Source: Plotosus lineatus (Eukaryota > Chordata > Actinopteri > Siluriformes > Plotosidae). From it: DNA of 64,000 bases. Positions 52,600-64,000 of this stretch are shown here, piece after piece. Under the pieces are notes generated by a model. The model did not search any database. It was not told where the DNA came from and was given only the letters and a program-made list of their open reading frames with translations. Position 1 is the stretch's first letter; every line of letters starts with the position of its first letter. The position numbers and the translations under genes are program-made. The DNA lies in assembly GCA_024760905.1 (NCBI GenBank), contig CM045738.1:46116297-46180296 (forward strand). The letters are read 5' to 3'.

Positions 52600-54443
52600 A
52601 ATTCCTTATCGTCATTCTGTCAAAGTCCTAAACATGCAGTCCCCAAATGCCTTCACTTGCACTACCAATTGTCCAAAACTCCAAAGCATGCTGGGCCAAA
52701 ATTCCCAAATATCTGAGGCGTGCCACCAAAAGTAGGCGCTTGTTGCACAGACTACATTTGAGATAAAGGCCAGAAAAGTAAAAATGTCCATTTTTATCGA
52801 AATTCGGATTTTTGCATAAACTATAAAAACAAGTACTCAATCACTTGCTCATGTGAAATGACTAAAACTCACTAAAAATGTCTTTTTCCCCCCATTTTTC
52901 TGGCGAGTATCCTCATAAAACTAGATAAAAACAGTCGCAAACTTACTGGTTTTCGTTGCAATAATTCATCGAGTTCAGTACAAGACACTATAATTCATAC
53001 ACTAGAAGAACGGCTGTGAAGTAGTCTTTCTATTTTGGATACTGTTTTGATATTAAAATGAGCTTCCATGCCGTTTCAGCGAAAAAAATAAAGGTTATGC
53101 AGACGATATGCTCGTAAACAATGCAGGCTAATTGCTAAGGAAGATCTGAAATGAGCACACTGATTGGTCAACTTGGGCTTGCACATGCGCAGTGCCCATT
53201 ACACGTTAACTTCCAGTTTACTGCATGCGGAATTTATCTCCGACTTTCTCTTCAATAACAGTCATTAAGTTTATTTATAATATTGCGAATACACAATTTC
53301 TGGAAAAGGAGAGTGAAATGTCATCTGTGATGTCTAGAAGTCTTAGTATAGATGCTAAATCTGACATGAGAATCAGGCTTTGAAGATGACGGAATGCTTG
53401 GCGTTCTTGAAGATTATTTCGCCGGTGAGCATTTTTATCTGCAGGCAAAATTTGATTATGGAATTTTTTTGATTATTTGATTTGTATGTAATCTTGTCTG
53501 GACTGGACATGCTGGATCGTGGGTTGTTTAGTTTTGTACAAAAATTGGTCAAGACCTGAAAAATACTTAAATGTTTCATTTCTTTTTCAGATGAACAAAC
53601 TGATGATGATGGCAACTGTGTTGATGAAGATTTTGATGTTGATGAAGAAGAGGCATCTGTTAATAAAAGTGTGCATGAGTCAGTTTGTTATGTGATGATG
53701 TGATCCTTTCTGCTGAGCAGGACAAAGATTAAGATGATAATGATGAGGACAGAAGTTGATGAAGCTGACTCGCATAAAGAGATCAGAGAGTTTTGTTATA
53801 TAGTTTTCTTATGTATAGTTTTCTTAATTTCAGTGTAATTGTTTGAACCTGACAGTGTTTTTTTTTTTCAATCAGTATCATTTGAAGGAATTTGAACCTT
53901 TATATAATGGTCGAAAAGATACATACTGCTCTTATTGGAATAAACAGAAATAAAAAAAAGTCGTTTTTGTTCATTTTGGGGGGTGACTGATGGGTTTAAA
54001 AAGGGCCTGATGGGTTCAAAAAGGGCCTGTCAGATTAAAATGAGGATGATTTCTCTTATCTCTTCCTAAAACTTTTCCTAGACATGTTTTGTAAAAGTTT
54101 ATATGGCTGGGGTACATAAAAATGTTTGGTTGCTAAGGACTAATGATCTGGGAAGAAGGGCAATCTTTGTGCTTATTTTTCTCCAAAACGTATTTTGAAA
54201 TTTTTAGTTGAATGCTGACACAAGAAATGGCATAGCTTGGTCAGTTTTCAAGGTAATGACAAACGTTTTGCTGCATTTTACAGCTTTGGGCATCCTCTAT
54301 CTGACCGTGTAAAAATCTCATTTTTCATTTTTGAATACAAGAGCCTACTTTCGGTGGAATGGCTCACATATAATTACCAGACACACTGTGCCCCATTTCC
54401 CCAAATTCACTGTCCCAGATTTCCAACAAAGAGTCCCCAAATT
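52600..54443. other. Intronic/intergenic DNA without recognised genes
   Basis: AT-rich. Notable only for recurrent CCCAAA-type text (52,555-52,720 and 54,385-54,445) and Asp/Glu-coding GAT/GAA-rich DNA at 53,585-53,770. No motif strong enough to name. Confidence 0.45.
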
Positions 54444-54461
54444 CTCCATCAATGTGTACTA

Positions 54462-56380
54462 CTTCTTTTACTTTCGGCTGCTCCTTTCAGGGGTCGCCAC
54501 AGCAAATCATCCGCCTCCACCTCACCCCGTCCTCCGCATCTTCTTTTCTGACTCCAACGACCTTCATGTCTTCCTTCACCACATCCATAAATCACTTCTT
54601 TGGTCTTCCTCGAGGCCTTCTGCCTGGTAGTTCCAACCTCAGCATCCTACTGCCAATATACTCACTATCCCTCCTCTGTACATGTCCAAACCATCTCAAT
54701 CTAGCCTCTCTGACTTTGTCTCCAAAACATCTTACGTGGGCTGTCCCTCTGATATACTCATTTCTGATCCTATCCATCCTCGTTACTCCCAGAGAGAACC
54801 TCAACATTTTCATCTCTGCTACCTCCAGCTCTGCCTCCTGCCTTTTCCTCAGCGCCACTGTTTCTAAGCCATACAACATCGCTGGCCTCACCACCGTCTT
54901 GTACACTTTTCCCTTCATTCTTGCTGACACTCTCCTATCGCACATCACACCGGACACTTTTCTCCAACCATTCCAGCCTGCCTGCACACGCTTCTTCACC
55001 TCTTTTCCACACTCTCCATTGCTCTGGATTGTTGAGCCTAAGTACTTAAAATCCTCCACCTTCGTTATCTCTGCTCCCTGTAACATCACCGTTACTCCTG
55101 AGTCCTTCTCATTCACACACATGTATTCTGATTTTCTGAGGCTAACCTTCATTTCTCTCCTTTCCAGGGCATACCTCCTCCTCTCTAGATTTTCCTGCAC
55201 TTGTTCTCTGCTCTCACTACAGATCACAATGTCATCTGCAAACATCATAGTCCATGAAGATTCTTGTCTAACCTCGTCTGTCAGCCTGTCCATCACCATA
55301 GCAAACAAGAAGGGGCTCAGAGCTGACCCTTGATGCAGTCCCACCTCCACCTTGAAGTCGTTGGTCACACCGACAGCACACCTCACCACTGTCTTACATC
55401 TCTCATACATGTCCTGCACCACTCTAACATACTTCTCTGCCACTCCAGACTTCCTCATGCAATACCACAGTTCTTCTCTTGGCACCCTATGCTCCTGTTT
55501 CTTCTGGAAGAAAGTATTCACCACAGCCATCTCCATCCTTTTTGCAAAATCTATCAACATCTGTCCTTCTGCGTTCCTGTCCTGGATACCAAACCTGCCC
55601 ATCACTTCCTCGTCCCCTCTGTTGCCTTCACCAACATGTTCATTGAAGTCTGCCCCAATGACCACTCTTTCACCTCTGGCGGTACTCTGCGTCACTTCAT
55701 CTAAGTCACTCCAGAATCTCTCCTTCTCTTCTAGCTCACATCCTGCCTGTGGGGCATAAGCACTAACAACATTGAGCATTACACCTTCAATTTCTAACTT
55801 GAGACTCATCACTCTGTCTGACACTCTTTTCACTTTTAGAACATTCCTGACAAACTCCTCCTTCAAGATGACTCCTACTCCATTTCTCTTCCCATCCACA
55901 CCGTGATAAAATAGCTTAAACCCTGCTCCTAAGCTTTTAGCTTTGCTACCTTTCTACCTGGTCTCCTGAACACACAGTATGTCCACCTTCCTCCTCTGCA
56001 TCATGTCAGCCAGCTCTCTACCTTTTCTTTGCATAGTTCCAACATTCAAAGTCCCCACTCTCAGTCCTAGACTCATGCCTTTCCTCTTCTCTCTCTGCCT
56101 ATGGACACGCCTCCCACCTCTCCTTCTTCGACGTCTTCGACCAACAGTAGTCCAATTTCCATCAGCACCCTGTTGATTGACAGCACTGATGGCGGTCGTT
56201 GTTAACCCGGGCCTCGACCGATCCGGTATGGGGGTAATACTTCTGATTTGCATAACTGTTTGGCATTGGTTTTACGTCGGATGCCCTTCCTGACACAGCC
56301 CTCTGCATTTCTCCGTGCTTGGGACCGGCATGAGGGGGAGAGACACTGGTTAGTGCCCCCCCCCTCATGCCCCCCCACCT
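54462..56380 (-). mobile_element. LINE-B copy with precise duplication, internally deleted
   Basis: 18-bp duplication CTCCATCAATGTGTACTA (54444-54461, 56381-56398). From the 5' side: LRVGTLNVGTMQRKGRELAD and ILCVQETR (endonuclease start), one TAG, then VDGKRNGVGVILKEEF, VVSAYAPQAG, GADFNEHVGEG, then a jump from FFQKKQEH to RVPREELWYCMRKSG. It removes the endonuclease end and the first reverse-transcriptase motifs, including the FVDLEKAYD Asp. MMFADDIVICSE and the C-terminus remain; the open frame 55899-54592 runs through. Confidence 0.87.
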
Positions 56381-56744
56381 CTCCATCAATGTGTACTAAA
56401 GTCCCCAAAATGTCCAAATAAAGTATCTCAATTTTTGTCACCAATTTCCAGACATCAGGTTTTAAAAAGTCCCAAATCAGCTCTCCTTACATTTCCAAAT
56501 TAGTGACTTGGAGATTTTTCAAAAGTTGAAAAAAAAAACTTGAATGATGGCCTTTCATTTGTTGGAATAGTTGTACAAAACCAGTTACATTGGTGCCTTG
56601 ACTTACGAAATTAATCCGTTCCGAGGGCGAGCTCGTAAGTCAAAATGTTAGTAAGATAAAACAAAAATTCCCCATTGGAAAGAATAGAAAACCAATTAAT
56701 CTGTTCCAGCCCCCTCCCAAACTCATAACCTGACACAAACACGT

Positions 56745-56915
56745 ATGTCTGTCTTCCTTTCAGCTTTTTTCCTTTTACTCGGGAGTCGCCACAGCGAATC
56801 ATCTGATTCGCACGTTTGATTTGGCAGAGGTTTTTACGTCAGATGCCCTTCCTGTCACAACCCTTTTTAGCAAGGGACAGAAACACGCTGACGACTTTGC
56901 AGCCTACACACGTAT
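56745..56915 (-). mobile_element. Type 1 SINE, 5'-truncated
   Basis: Minus strand: CCCTTGCTAAAAAGGGTTGT, AGGAAGGGCATCTGACGTAA, then GATTCGCTGTGGCGACTCCC and AAAAGCTGAAAGG. The pol III head is absent. ACACGTAT-like duplication on both sides. Confidence 0.7.
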
Positions 56916-57492
56916 ATTTGACCTAATACAGTCGGCCCCCAACTTATGAAACCCCCTGGGTACAAAAACTCTGGGTTACAAAAAACATTGTCCTAAGTTT
57001 TCGTCCTCTGTATACGAAAACAACTCCCTTTTACGAAAAGCGCCAAACGCTCCATTCCAAATTCAAACCCGCCAATCATAATTTCACACGATGCGCGAGT
57101 TGCTCTCTCATTGGCTGTCTCCCAACATCCTGCCCCACTGGCCTCCCATTGGCCAGGAGGGAGCTGACGTGTACCCATTACCCATACCTTTTGTGCACCA
57201 CATGCGTGAGGAGAGTTGAAGTGGCTATCTTGGCTTGTAGCTATGAAGTATCTTGGCTTGTTTTGAGATCATTGCAGCGTTATATTTCGTTCTTGCCAAA
57301 ACCCCTCTACAATCGGGACGATATTGAACCAGAAGGAGACCTTAAAGCAGAAATACAGTGATGGAGGCGATTATTTCGGCACGATATTGAATCAGAAGTG
57401 CTTCGTTGAACACAGACCTCAGATCTCACAAGGAAGCAAGTTATTAATATTGAATGAGGACCTCTGATCTTTCAAACAGGTACTGTAATTCC

Positions 57493-57820
57493 ATTTCTGT
57501 AACCGCTTAATCCTAATTAGGGTCGCGGGGAGGATGGCACCCATCCCAGCCAACTTCGGGTGAGGGCAGAGTACACCCTGGACAGCTCGCCAGGCCATCG
57601 CAGGGCGGAAACACGCCGACGGCTCTGCAGCCTACTCTTGTCGAAAGTCAGCAATGGTTCTTTTACACCATAGACAGTGAGAGACATGGCCGGCCTTTGA
57701 TAACCCAGTTAGCTGCACTGGGGAGGACAGTGACAACCTTGTGGAGAGTGGGACTGGAACCCCCAACCTTCGGATCAGCGATCCACTGCCCTATACCACT
57801 AGACCACCACTGCCCCTCAG
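57493..57820 (-). mobile_element. tRNA-derived SINE, type 2 tail
   Basis: 12-bp duplication TACTGYAATTCC (57481-57492, 57821-57832). Minus-strand head GGGCAGTGGTGGTCTAGTGG with B box GGGTTCCAGTCCC; tail TTAATTAGGATTAAGCGGTT type. Confidence 0.85.
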
Positions 57821-58019
57821 TACTGCAATTCCGCTTTAAATAAAACATCCCGTCCATTTAAACATTTAAATAGAATTGTTTAATCAGGTGCGCGTTGCGT
57901 GTGGGCGGAGCCAACATTCGGCAAAATACACCATAGAGACGTAGTTTGCGGGTATACTGTTATATCTCAGTGAGTTTGACTGTTATATCTGAGGGAGTTT
58001 GACACCCCTGCCCTGCATA

Positions 58020-61000
58020 GTTGAAACACACCGCTGCCTTGTGGAATAGGTTTCTTAGGAATAGGTTTCTACCAAAGGCTGAGGGCGTAAACCCTAACAG
58101 AAAATCATGTGACTGTGGTTACATCGAGGGCGATTGCTACATGGAACTCCCAGTATCTTTCGGCCAACCACTACAGGAAGTAATATACTATGCCTGTCTG
58201 GACTTGTTCTTGCCGGCCCAAAAAATATATTAACTCCCCGAGAGAGTGCCACTGGTAACTTGCAAAAGCCAGCGGTACTTACACCATCTTGCTTGCAGTC
58301 TTCATGAAATGCATAACCACAAGGAAGCTCATACCGGATTGGTCGCCGCCCGGGTTACCAAGGACCACGCTGTTGGACCCCAACTTCCACTGACAGCGAA
58401 AAATCAGCAAGGAAGTAGAACCAAGGAACTGACATTTGCTCAGTGGAACATGAGAACCCTTTTGGACCGAGAAGAAGCAAACCGACCAGAAAGACGTACT
58501 GCACTTGTAGCGATGGAACTTGCAAAATACAACATTGACATCACCGCCTTGTGTGAAACGCGGCTCGCGGAGTCTGGCAGTTTGGATGATATGGAGTACA
58601 CATACTTCTGGAGTGGAAGACTAGTGGGAGAAAGAAGAGAGGCTGGAGTGGGATTTGCCATTAGGAAAGAAATTGCACATACACTACAGGAAACCCCAAG
58701 GTCAATAAGTGACAGGATCATGATGATGAGATTACCCCTAAACAAGAACATCTACACAACGGTCATCAATGTTTATGCCCCAACGATGACAAATCCAGAT
58801 ACAGAAAAGGAATCTTTCTATAATCAGCTCTCTACCATACTAAGTCAAGTCCCCAAGACTGACAAAATCTTAATTTCGGGAGATTTTAATGCAAAGATTT
58901 GAAAGGACTTTGAAATTGGCTGCACGTTATAGGAAACCATGGGATCAGAAAATGCAATTCAAACAGCGAACTCCAACTATCTCTGTGCTCAGAATTCGAA
59001 CTGATAGTGACCAATACTATATTGAAGCAGAAAGAGAGCCGAGAGGCAACATAGATGCATCCTCGATCTAAACACTGGCATATGATCGATTATATCGTCA
59101 CAAGGCGCCAGGATAAGATGGATGTCCACAGTACCCGTGTCATGCGCAGAGCAAACTGCTGGACCGATCATCAGTTGCTGAGGTCCCAGACAGCTCTTAA
59201 ACTACAGGTGAGGCACTGTAAATAAGGACCAAGGAAACCAATTAAACTAAACACCAAGAAACTCACCACTAATAGCTACAAGTAGTTTTTTAGAAGAGAT
59301 GGAAAATGCCTTAACCAACATAGAAGTGAGTCCGGACTCAATGGCCAAAGAGGAATGGAATTCTCTCCAGGAAGCCGTACTAAACACAGCCAAGAAATCC
59401 TTAGGCAAGCCAGAACGAAAACACCAGGACTGGTTTGACCCTAATGACATTGAACTTAAACGCCTTTTAGATAAGAGAGAGACAGTGCTCACAGGAAAGT
59501 GTTTCAGACCAAAACTACAAGATCTCCAATCGCTGCCTATAAAGAAGCTAGTAGGATACTCCAAATTTACCTGCGTGACCAAAAATCTAAGTGGTTGGAG
59601 AGGAAGGCAGAGGAATTACAACACACAGCTGATAGAAATGACATGAAGAACTTCTACAATGGACTCAAGGAAGTATGGGGACCACAGAAAAGGAATCCTG
59701 TCTGGCTTAAGTCAGCTGATGGCCTAACGACATTCTCAGACAGTAAACAAGTTCTTGAAAGATGGAGTGAGCACTTCCAGAGATTGCTCAATGTCCCAGG
59801 AGAAATAGCACAGAAGGCTCTTTACAATATCGAACAGTGACCTATAGACGAGTGCCTTGATGATATTCCAACAATGGAAGAAGTGTCGAAGGCAATCTCT
59901 TTGATAAAAGATGGCAAAGCCCCTGGAGAAGACGGGATTCCATCTGAAGTATGGAAACATGGAGGCCCAAAATTGCATCAGAGATTACACCATCTGATCA
60001 CCAAAGCCTGGATGGAAGGCACTGTTCCTCAAGCATGGAAAGATGCAGGCATAATCACCATCTACAAGAAAGGAGACCAAACTGACTGTGGTAATTACAG
60101 AGGAATTTCTCTCCTGTTCAGAGCTGGAAAATTTTTTGAGAGGATCCTTTTATACAGACTAACCATCCACATCACACCCGATATTGTTCCACAGACGCAG
60201 TGTGGATTCAGATCAAATCGGAGCACAATAGACATGATATTCTGTCTCAGACAACTAAAAGAAAAGTGCATCGAACAAGATCAACCGCTATATATGGTCT
60301 TTGTCGAGTTTACAAAGGCTTTTGATACTGTTGGAAGAACCGGTCTCTGGCAAATATTAAGAAAGTACGGATATCCCCAAAGATTCACCAAAATTATAGA
60401 AGCCTTACATACAGGAATGGAGGCACACGTCAATGATGGCACGGAATCCTCAGGTACATTCAGAGTGACAAACGGTGTGAAGCAAGGGTGTGTCCTGACT
60501 CCGACTCTCTTTTCCATCTTCCTGTCAGCAATGTTAGAAGAAGCTTTTTCAAACATGGATGAAGGTGTGTACATACAGTCAAGACAAGATGCCAACCTGT
60601 TCAATGTAGCCCATTTCAGAGCAAGGACAAAATCCACTCTTCATGTTATGAGAGATTTGCTGTTTGAAGACAACAGTGCACTTCTTTCCCACTCTGCAGA
60701 AGATATCAAAGTATAGTGAACGCTTTCTCCAATGCATCCAAGAAGTTTGGACCAAAGATTAATATCAAGAAGACTGAAGTACTGTTCCAACCAGATTCTA
60801 CAAGAAGTCCAGAAATAGACATCTTGACTGATGGAAACAAACTGAACTCCATCCCAGAATTTCCATACCTTGGCAGTACAGTATCGAAGGATGGACGAAT
60901 CGACGCAGAGTTACAGAAACGAATGGCTAAGGCTAGTGCGTCCTTTGGCAGGCTTAGGCAGTAACTCTGGAACAACCACCATGTGTCATTAAGGGTAAAA

Positions 61001-61430
61001 GGCAAAATCTACAGATCAATAGTTACATCTACTCTTCTGTATGGAGCGGAGTCCTGGACAGTGTATCGGAGTCACGTGAAAAAACTCCATGCCTTCATGA
61101 TGTGTCACCTTCATTCTATTATGAAAATCACCCGGAAGGATAAGATTACAAACAGAGTAATTCTGGAGAGAATGGGACTTCCATCGATGGAAGATCTTCT
61201 AATAAGGAAAAACCTTCGCTGGGCAGGACATGTAATGCGGATGCCAGCTGATAGACTACCAAAACAGATCCTGTTCTCTCAATTTCCTACCGGTCACAGA
61301 AGTAAAGGCCGACCTTGACTACGTTTCAAAGATGTCATCAAGAGAAATTTGAAGTCCAGAAATATCAGAAGAGAAGACTGGGTAGAGTTGTCGCACTAGA
61401 GAGTGGAGTGGAGAAGAGTGGTTAAATGAT
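58020..61430 (+). mobile_element. APE-type LINE (third family), decayed
   Basis: Endonuclease 58,246-58,902: FAQWNMRTLLDREEANRPER, DITALCETRLAESG, INVYAPTM, LISGDFNAKI, then a stop. Reverse transcriptase 59,874-60,716: ISLIKDGKAPGEDGIPSEVW, NYRGISLLFRAGK, QCGFRSNRSTIDMIF, VFVEFTKAFDTV (first Asp region kept), VTNGVKQGCVLTPTLFSIF, but the FADD site reads FEDN. C-terminal RWAGHVMRMPADRLP at 61,220-61,260. Several frameshifts. Clade not assigned. Confidence 0.82.
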
Positions 61431-61473
61431 GAATGAAAACAGACAATGTCACTACGTGACCGTCAGCAGAGAG

Positions 61474-61475
61474 CG

Positions 61476-61518
<43 letters not shown>

Positions 61519-61804
61519 CCGAGACTGCCTACAGAGTCAGTCAGAGATGAAAGGAGGCTTAACTCTTTAGTTTTTTAAGTTGTTTAATTCAGTAAATGTT
61601 TCATAAATGTGGCGCGCTTCGCCGAATGTGAGCGAAACACGGCTCATCTGGACCGCCAATCCCTCAAGGAATCAAGTTGAGTTTGGACCTCCGATCTGTC
61701 AAGCAGGGAATGCGCTTTGAATTCCCCATCTTAAAATGCTCCTGCGTACTGAGTGTGAGCGGAGCCTGCATTCAGCGGAGCGCCACAATACACATTTAAT
61801 GTGT

Positions 61805-61838
<34 letters not shown>

Positions 61839-61845
61839 TGAGAGA

Positions 61846-61879
<34 letters not shown>

Positions 61880-61905
61880 CAGTGTTGTGTGTGTGTGTGT
61901 GTATG
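61474..61905. repeat. (GT)n/(GA)n microsatellites in MITE-A
   Basis: (GT)n(GA)n at 61,480-61,520 and 61,808-61,900. The same place in MITE-A copy 1 (4,430-4,560 and 5,000-5,075) also has GT/GA tracts, so the repeats belong to the element. Confidence 0.85.
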
Positions 61906-62971
61906 TGTGTTAATAAAAATGTTTAATAATGGGTTAATTAATAAATATGTTAATAAAATGTTTAAATGGTTTAATAAATAAATTTCTTTTACTTTTAACA
62001 CATATTTCATACAAAATTTGTGTACTTTTATTATTTTTAAAGGGTTTATGGGGTAGTCTTGGGAGCCTTGGAACGAATCATGCGTTTTACATGTAAAATG
62101 TGCCTCTACTTACGAAACCTCCATGTTACGAAAAAGGCTCTGGAACGGAGTAATTTCGTAAGTAGGGGGCCGACTGTATATTAAAGATAAACATGTAAAA
62201 ACAATAAATATTTCATAATAATAATACATGTAAATTAACATTAATAATAACAAGAATAAATAATAAGTCAACTAACCCTTCCAATCATCGACTGCGGCAA
62301 AAATGTCATGTGGGTGCGAAGATGTCACATGGGTAGGCATGAGGTGGTGTGTAACAGAAAAGGTGAAGGAGAATTTTGTGCATGTGCACCCTACAAATGC
62401 CAGCAAGGAAAGGCTTGTGCTCCCACAAGGCCAGTGCTTCTCAAATAGTGGGGCCCCCTGTGTGAAGCTGGGGGGGGGGGGGGTTATGACCCTGGTGAAC
62501 ATGCTTTTTTGCCATACTGTACTAGAATTAAGTGTAATTGTGCATCCTCTACAGTAGGTGTCAGTGGTGCACTCACTGTGTTCCCTATAGTGTAGGAAAA
62601 AAGCACTGAGCAAACAATATGGAGTGCAGTAAACACTATTTATAGTAATGTGCGGGGTGCTGGGGGAAAAAATTATTATTTTTTTCTTCCTATAGGGGGC
62701 ATCACAGAAAATAATTGGGAAGTACTGCACATGGTGTTCTCGGAAAACAGAGGAATACAGGCGGAAGAATACGAGGCTAATCGGAAAAGCCATTTTCCCA
62801 GCAGAGCTCGTACATCAAAATTTTGCAGGTTGGATGGGGCAGATTTTTGGTGGGATGGAAGCTCGTATCATGGAAAATTCATTAGAAAAGAAACTCGTGA
62901 GTCAAGGTACCTCTGTATTACATTTGGCACCAAACAAAGGAATGAATATTTACATGTTTATAGTGCATATT

Positions 62972-63270
62972 CGTGGGGCCAGTGGAAAAGTGGTTAGGGT
63001 GCTGTGATCAGGAGGTTGTGAGTTTGAATCCCATTGAGACCCTCACTGTGCTAAGACCCCTAGGCAAGGTCTCAACCACAAGTGAGCCTCTGTTCACCCA
63101 GCAGTATAAATGGGTGCCAGTAATATATACTGGGAAGGTAACCTGTGATGGACTAGCGTCCCATCCAGGAGGAGTTGAACTCTTGTTCACTTCATGCTAC
63201 AGAAACCGGGGATAAGCACCGGCCTGATGAGCCACTAGGCTCAGGTGTGAAAACCCAACAGACTTTGCCT
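62972..63270 (+). mobile_element. tRNA-derived SINE
   Basis: Head GGGGCCAGTGGAAAAGTGGT with B box GTGAGTTTGAATCCC; body GTTCACCCAGCAGTATAAAT; tail GTCCCATCCAGGAGGAGTTG...GGGGATAAGCACCGGCCTGA. The tail alone is found at 32,213-32,312. Confidence 0.7.
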
Positions 63271-63429
63271 ATCTATAGTGAATATTCAATATCCTTTATC
63301 TTCAAGTTCATTGTGGAGAAATAAAAGTTTCCTGGAGAAACCATCCAAGCTCATGGGCTCAGTATCTATTGTTCACCTCTACTACATCTCGGTTTGGTTC
63401 CGTATCTGTTTACACTAATAACAGTATAA

Positions 63430-63540
63430 AGGAGACTACGTCTCTAGGCTGGTAGGGGAACGCCTCAGCCCCCCCAGAAGAGCTGGAGGAAGTGGCTGGG
63501 GAGAAGTGGCTGGCTCCCGGAAGAAGATGAGATGAGCCTG
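63430..63540 (+). mobile_element. LINE-A 3' fragment
   Basis: GGAGACTACGTCTCTAGGCT...AGAGCTGGAGGAAGTGGCTG...GGAAGAAGATGAGATG corresponds to the last 110 bp of LINE-A (19,392-19,540). Confidence 0.6.
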
Positions 63541-63611
63541 TGAAACTGGAGGAATCATCCTGTACAAACTTGGCAGTGCAAAACTGAATTTTAAAAAGAG
63601 TGAAGGTTGGA

Positions 63612-63935
63612 GATCGGGGCAGTGGTGGCCTGGTAGTAAAGGTACTGGATTGCAGAGCCTAAGGTTGGGGGTTCGAGTTCCACTCTCCACAAGGTCCCTC
63701 CAGTCCCTCCAGTGCAGCTAACTGGGTTATCAAAGGCTGGCCATGTCAGGTTCATGTAAAAGAACCATTGCTGGCTTTCATCAAGAGGAGCTGCATAGCC
63801 GTCAGTGTGTTTCTGCCCCTTGCTAAAGGGTTGTGTTGGGCAGGGCATCCGAATTAAAAACCTATTCCAAATCAAACACGCCAATCAGATTATTTGCTGT
63901 GACGACCCCCTGAAAAAAGGTGGAAAAGAAGAAGG
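63612..63935 (+). mobile_element. tRNA-derived SINE, type 1 tail
   Basis: Head GGGGCAGTGGTGGCCTGGTA, B box GGGGGTTCGAGTTCC; AACTGGGTTATCAAAGGCTG; GGGTTGTGTTGGGCAGGGCA and an end with TTTGCTGTGACGACCCCCTG. Degenerate type 1. Confidence 0.75.
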
Positions 63936-64000
63936 AGGAAAAGTTGGAGATCTGGAGTGAAGAAACAGAAGATGAGACACGATTTTGATCTTGATCTTGA

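Larger units (their letters stand above)
56939..62176. mobile_element. MITE-A copy 4, enlarged by insertions
   Basis: Ends CAGTCGGCCCCCAACTTATG and TTCGTAAGTAGGGGGCCGACTG with TA at 56937-8 and 62177-8. The interior matches copy 1 (GGAGCCAACATTCGGC, ATGGAGGCGATTATTTCGGC). A SINE at 57493-57820 and a LINE at about 58,020-61,430 are inserted. Confidence 0.78.
56588..62915. mobile_element. MITE-B enclosing a multi-level nest
   Basis: Left end CATTGGTGCCTTGACTTACG (TA before it) and right end GAGTCAAGGTACCTCTG (TA after) belong together: the interior stops at CACGTATATTTGACCTAATA (56,936) and resumes at TATTAAAGATAAACATG (62,177), as in uninterrupted MITE-B copies. Between them lies MITE-A 56939-62176. 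Confidence 0.72.

Noticed and set aside
53585..53770. Asp/Glu-rich ORF as a host gene
   Set aside because: Short, interrupted, no splice context or recognisable domain; simple GAT/GAA-rich DNA is enough to explain it.

Overview
The window is vertebrate nuclear DNA, most likely from a ray-finned fish. The evidence is two multi-exon vertebrate genes with GT-AG introns, fish-type LINEs and tRNA-derived SINEs, a Tc1 relic, many TA-flanked Tigger-like MITEs and long (CA)n/(TA)n arrays. Nothing bacterial (operon, ribosome binding site, CRISPR) is present. The species cannot be named from the sequence.

Both host genes lie on the minus strand, one after the other. NCOA6 (nuclear receptor coactivator 6; start ATG at 21751, running off the left edge) has nine coding exons here. 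All have consistent phases and add up to 6,496 coding bases (about 2,165 codons). It carries both LXXLL nuclear-receptor boxes and very long Gln-rich tracts. GGT7 (gamma-glutamyltransferase 7, a type II membrane protein) has fourteen coding exons from 50516 down to a stop at 26658. Its short N-terminal exon is not in the window. From memory, the GGT7-NCOA6 pair in the same orientation matches the human 20q11 order, so microsynteny appears conserved.

Layout: 1-21755 NCOA6 coding exons and introns; 21756-22960 its probable 5' noncoding exons; 23000-26657 intergenic DNA with a few SINE/LINE pieces; 26658-50516 GGT7, whose introns hold most of the transposons; 50517-64000 presumed GGT7 intron 1 or upstream DNA, almost wholly nested transposons.

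The repeats form a datable community. There are two recurring APE-type LINE families (A and B, four copies each), a third APE-type LINE, an R2-like LINE piece with a restriction-like endonuclease domain, SINEs with two different tails, and at least six Tigger-like terminal-inverted-repeat families (called MITE-A to MITE-F here). Target-site duplications and nesting give insertion order. The most unusual items are: (i) three copies of a type I hammerhead ribozyme fold in a Penelope-like terminal repeat, two of them head to head in a near-perfect palindrome; (ii) a 121-bp piece of NCOA6 coding sequence sitting inside a MITE in an NCOA6 intron; (iii) a GGT7 splice acceptor whose upstream tract is a pure (TG)n microsatellite; (iv) a four-level transposon nest at 56588-62915; (v) a SINE whose body matches both the 5' and the 3' regions of the LINE-B family.
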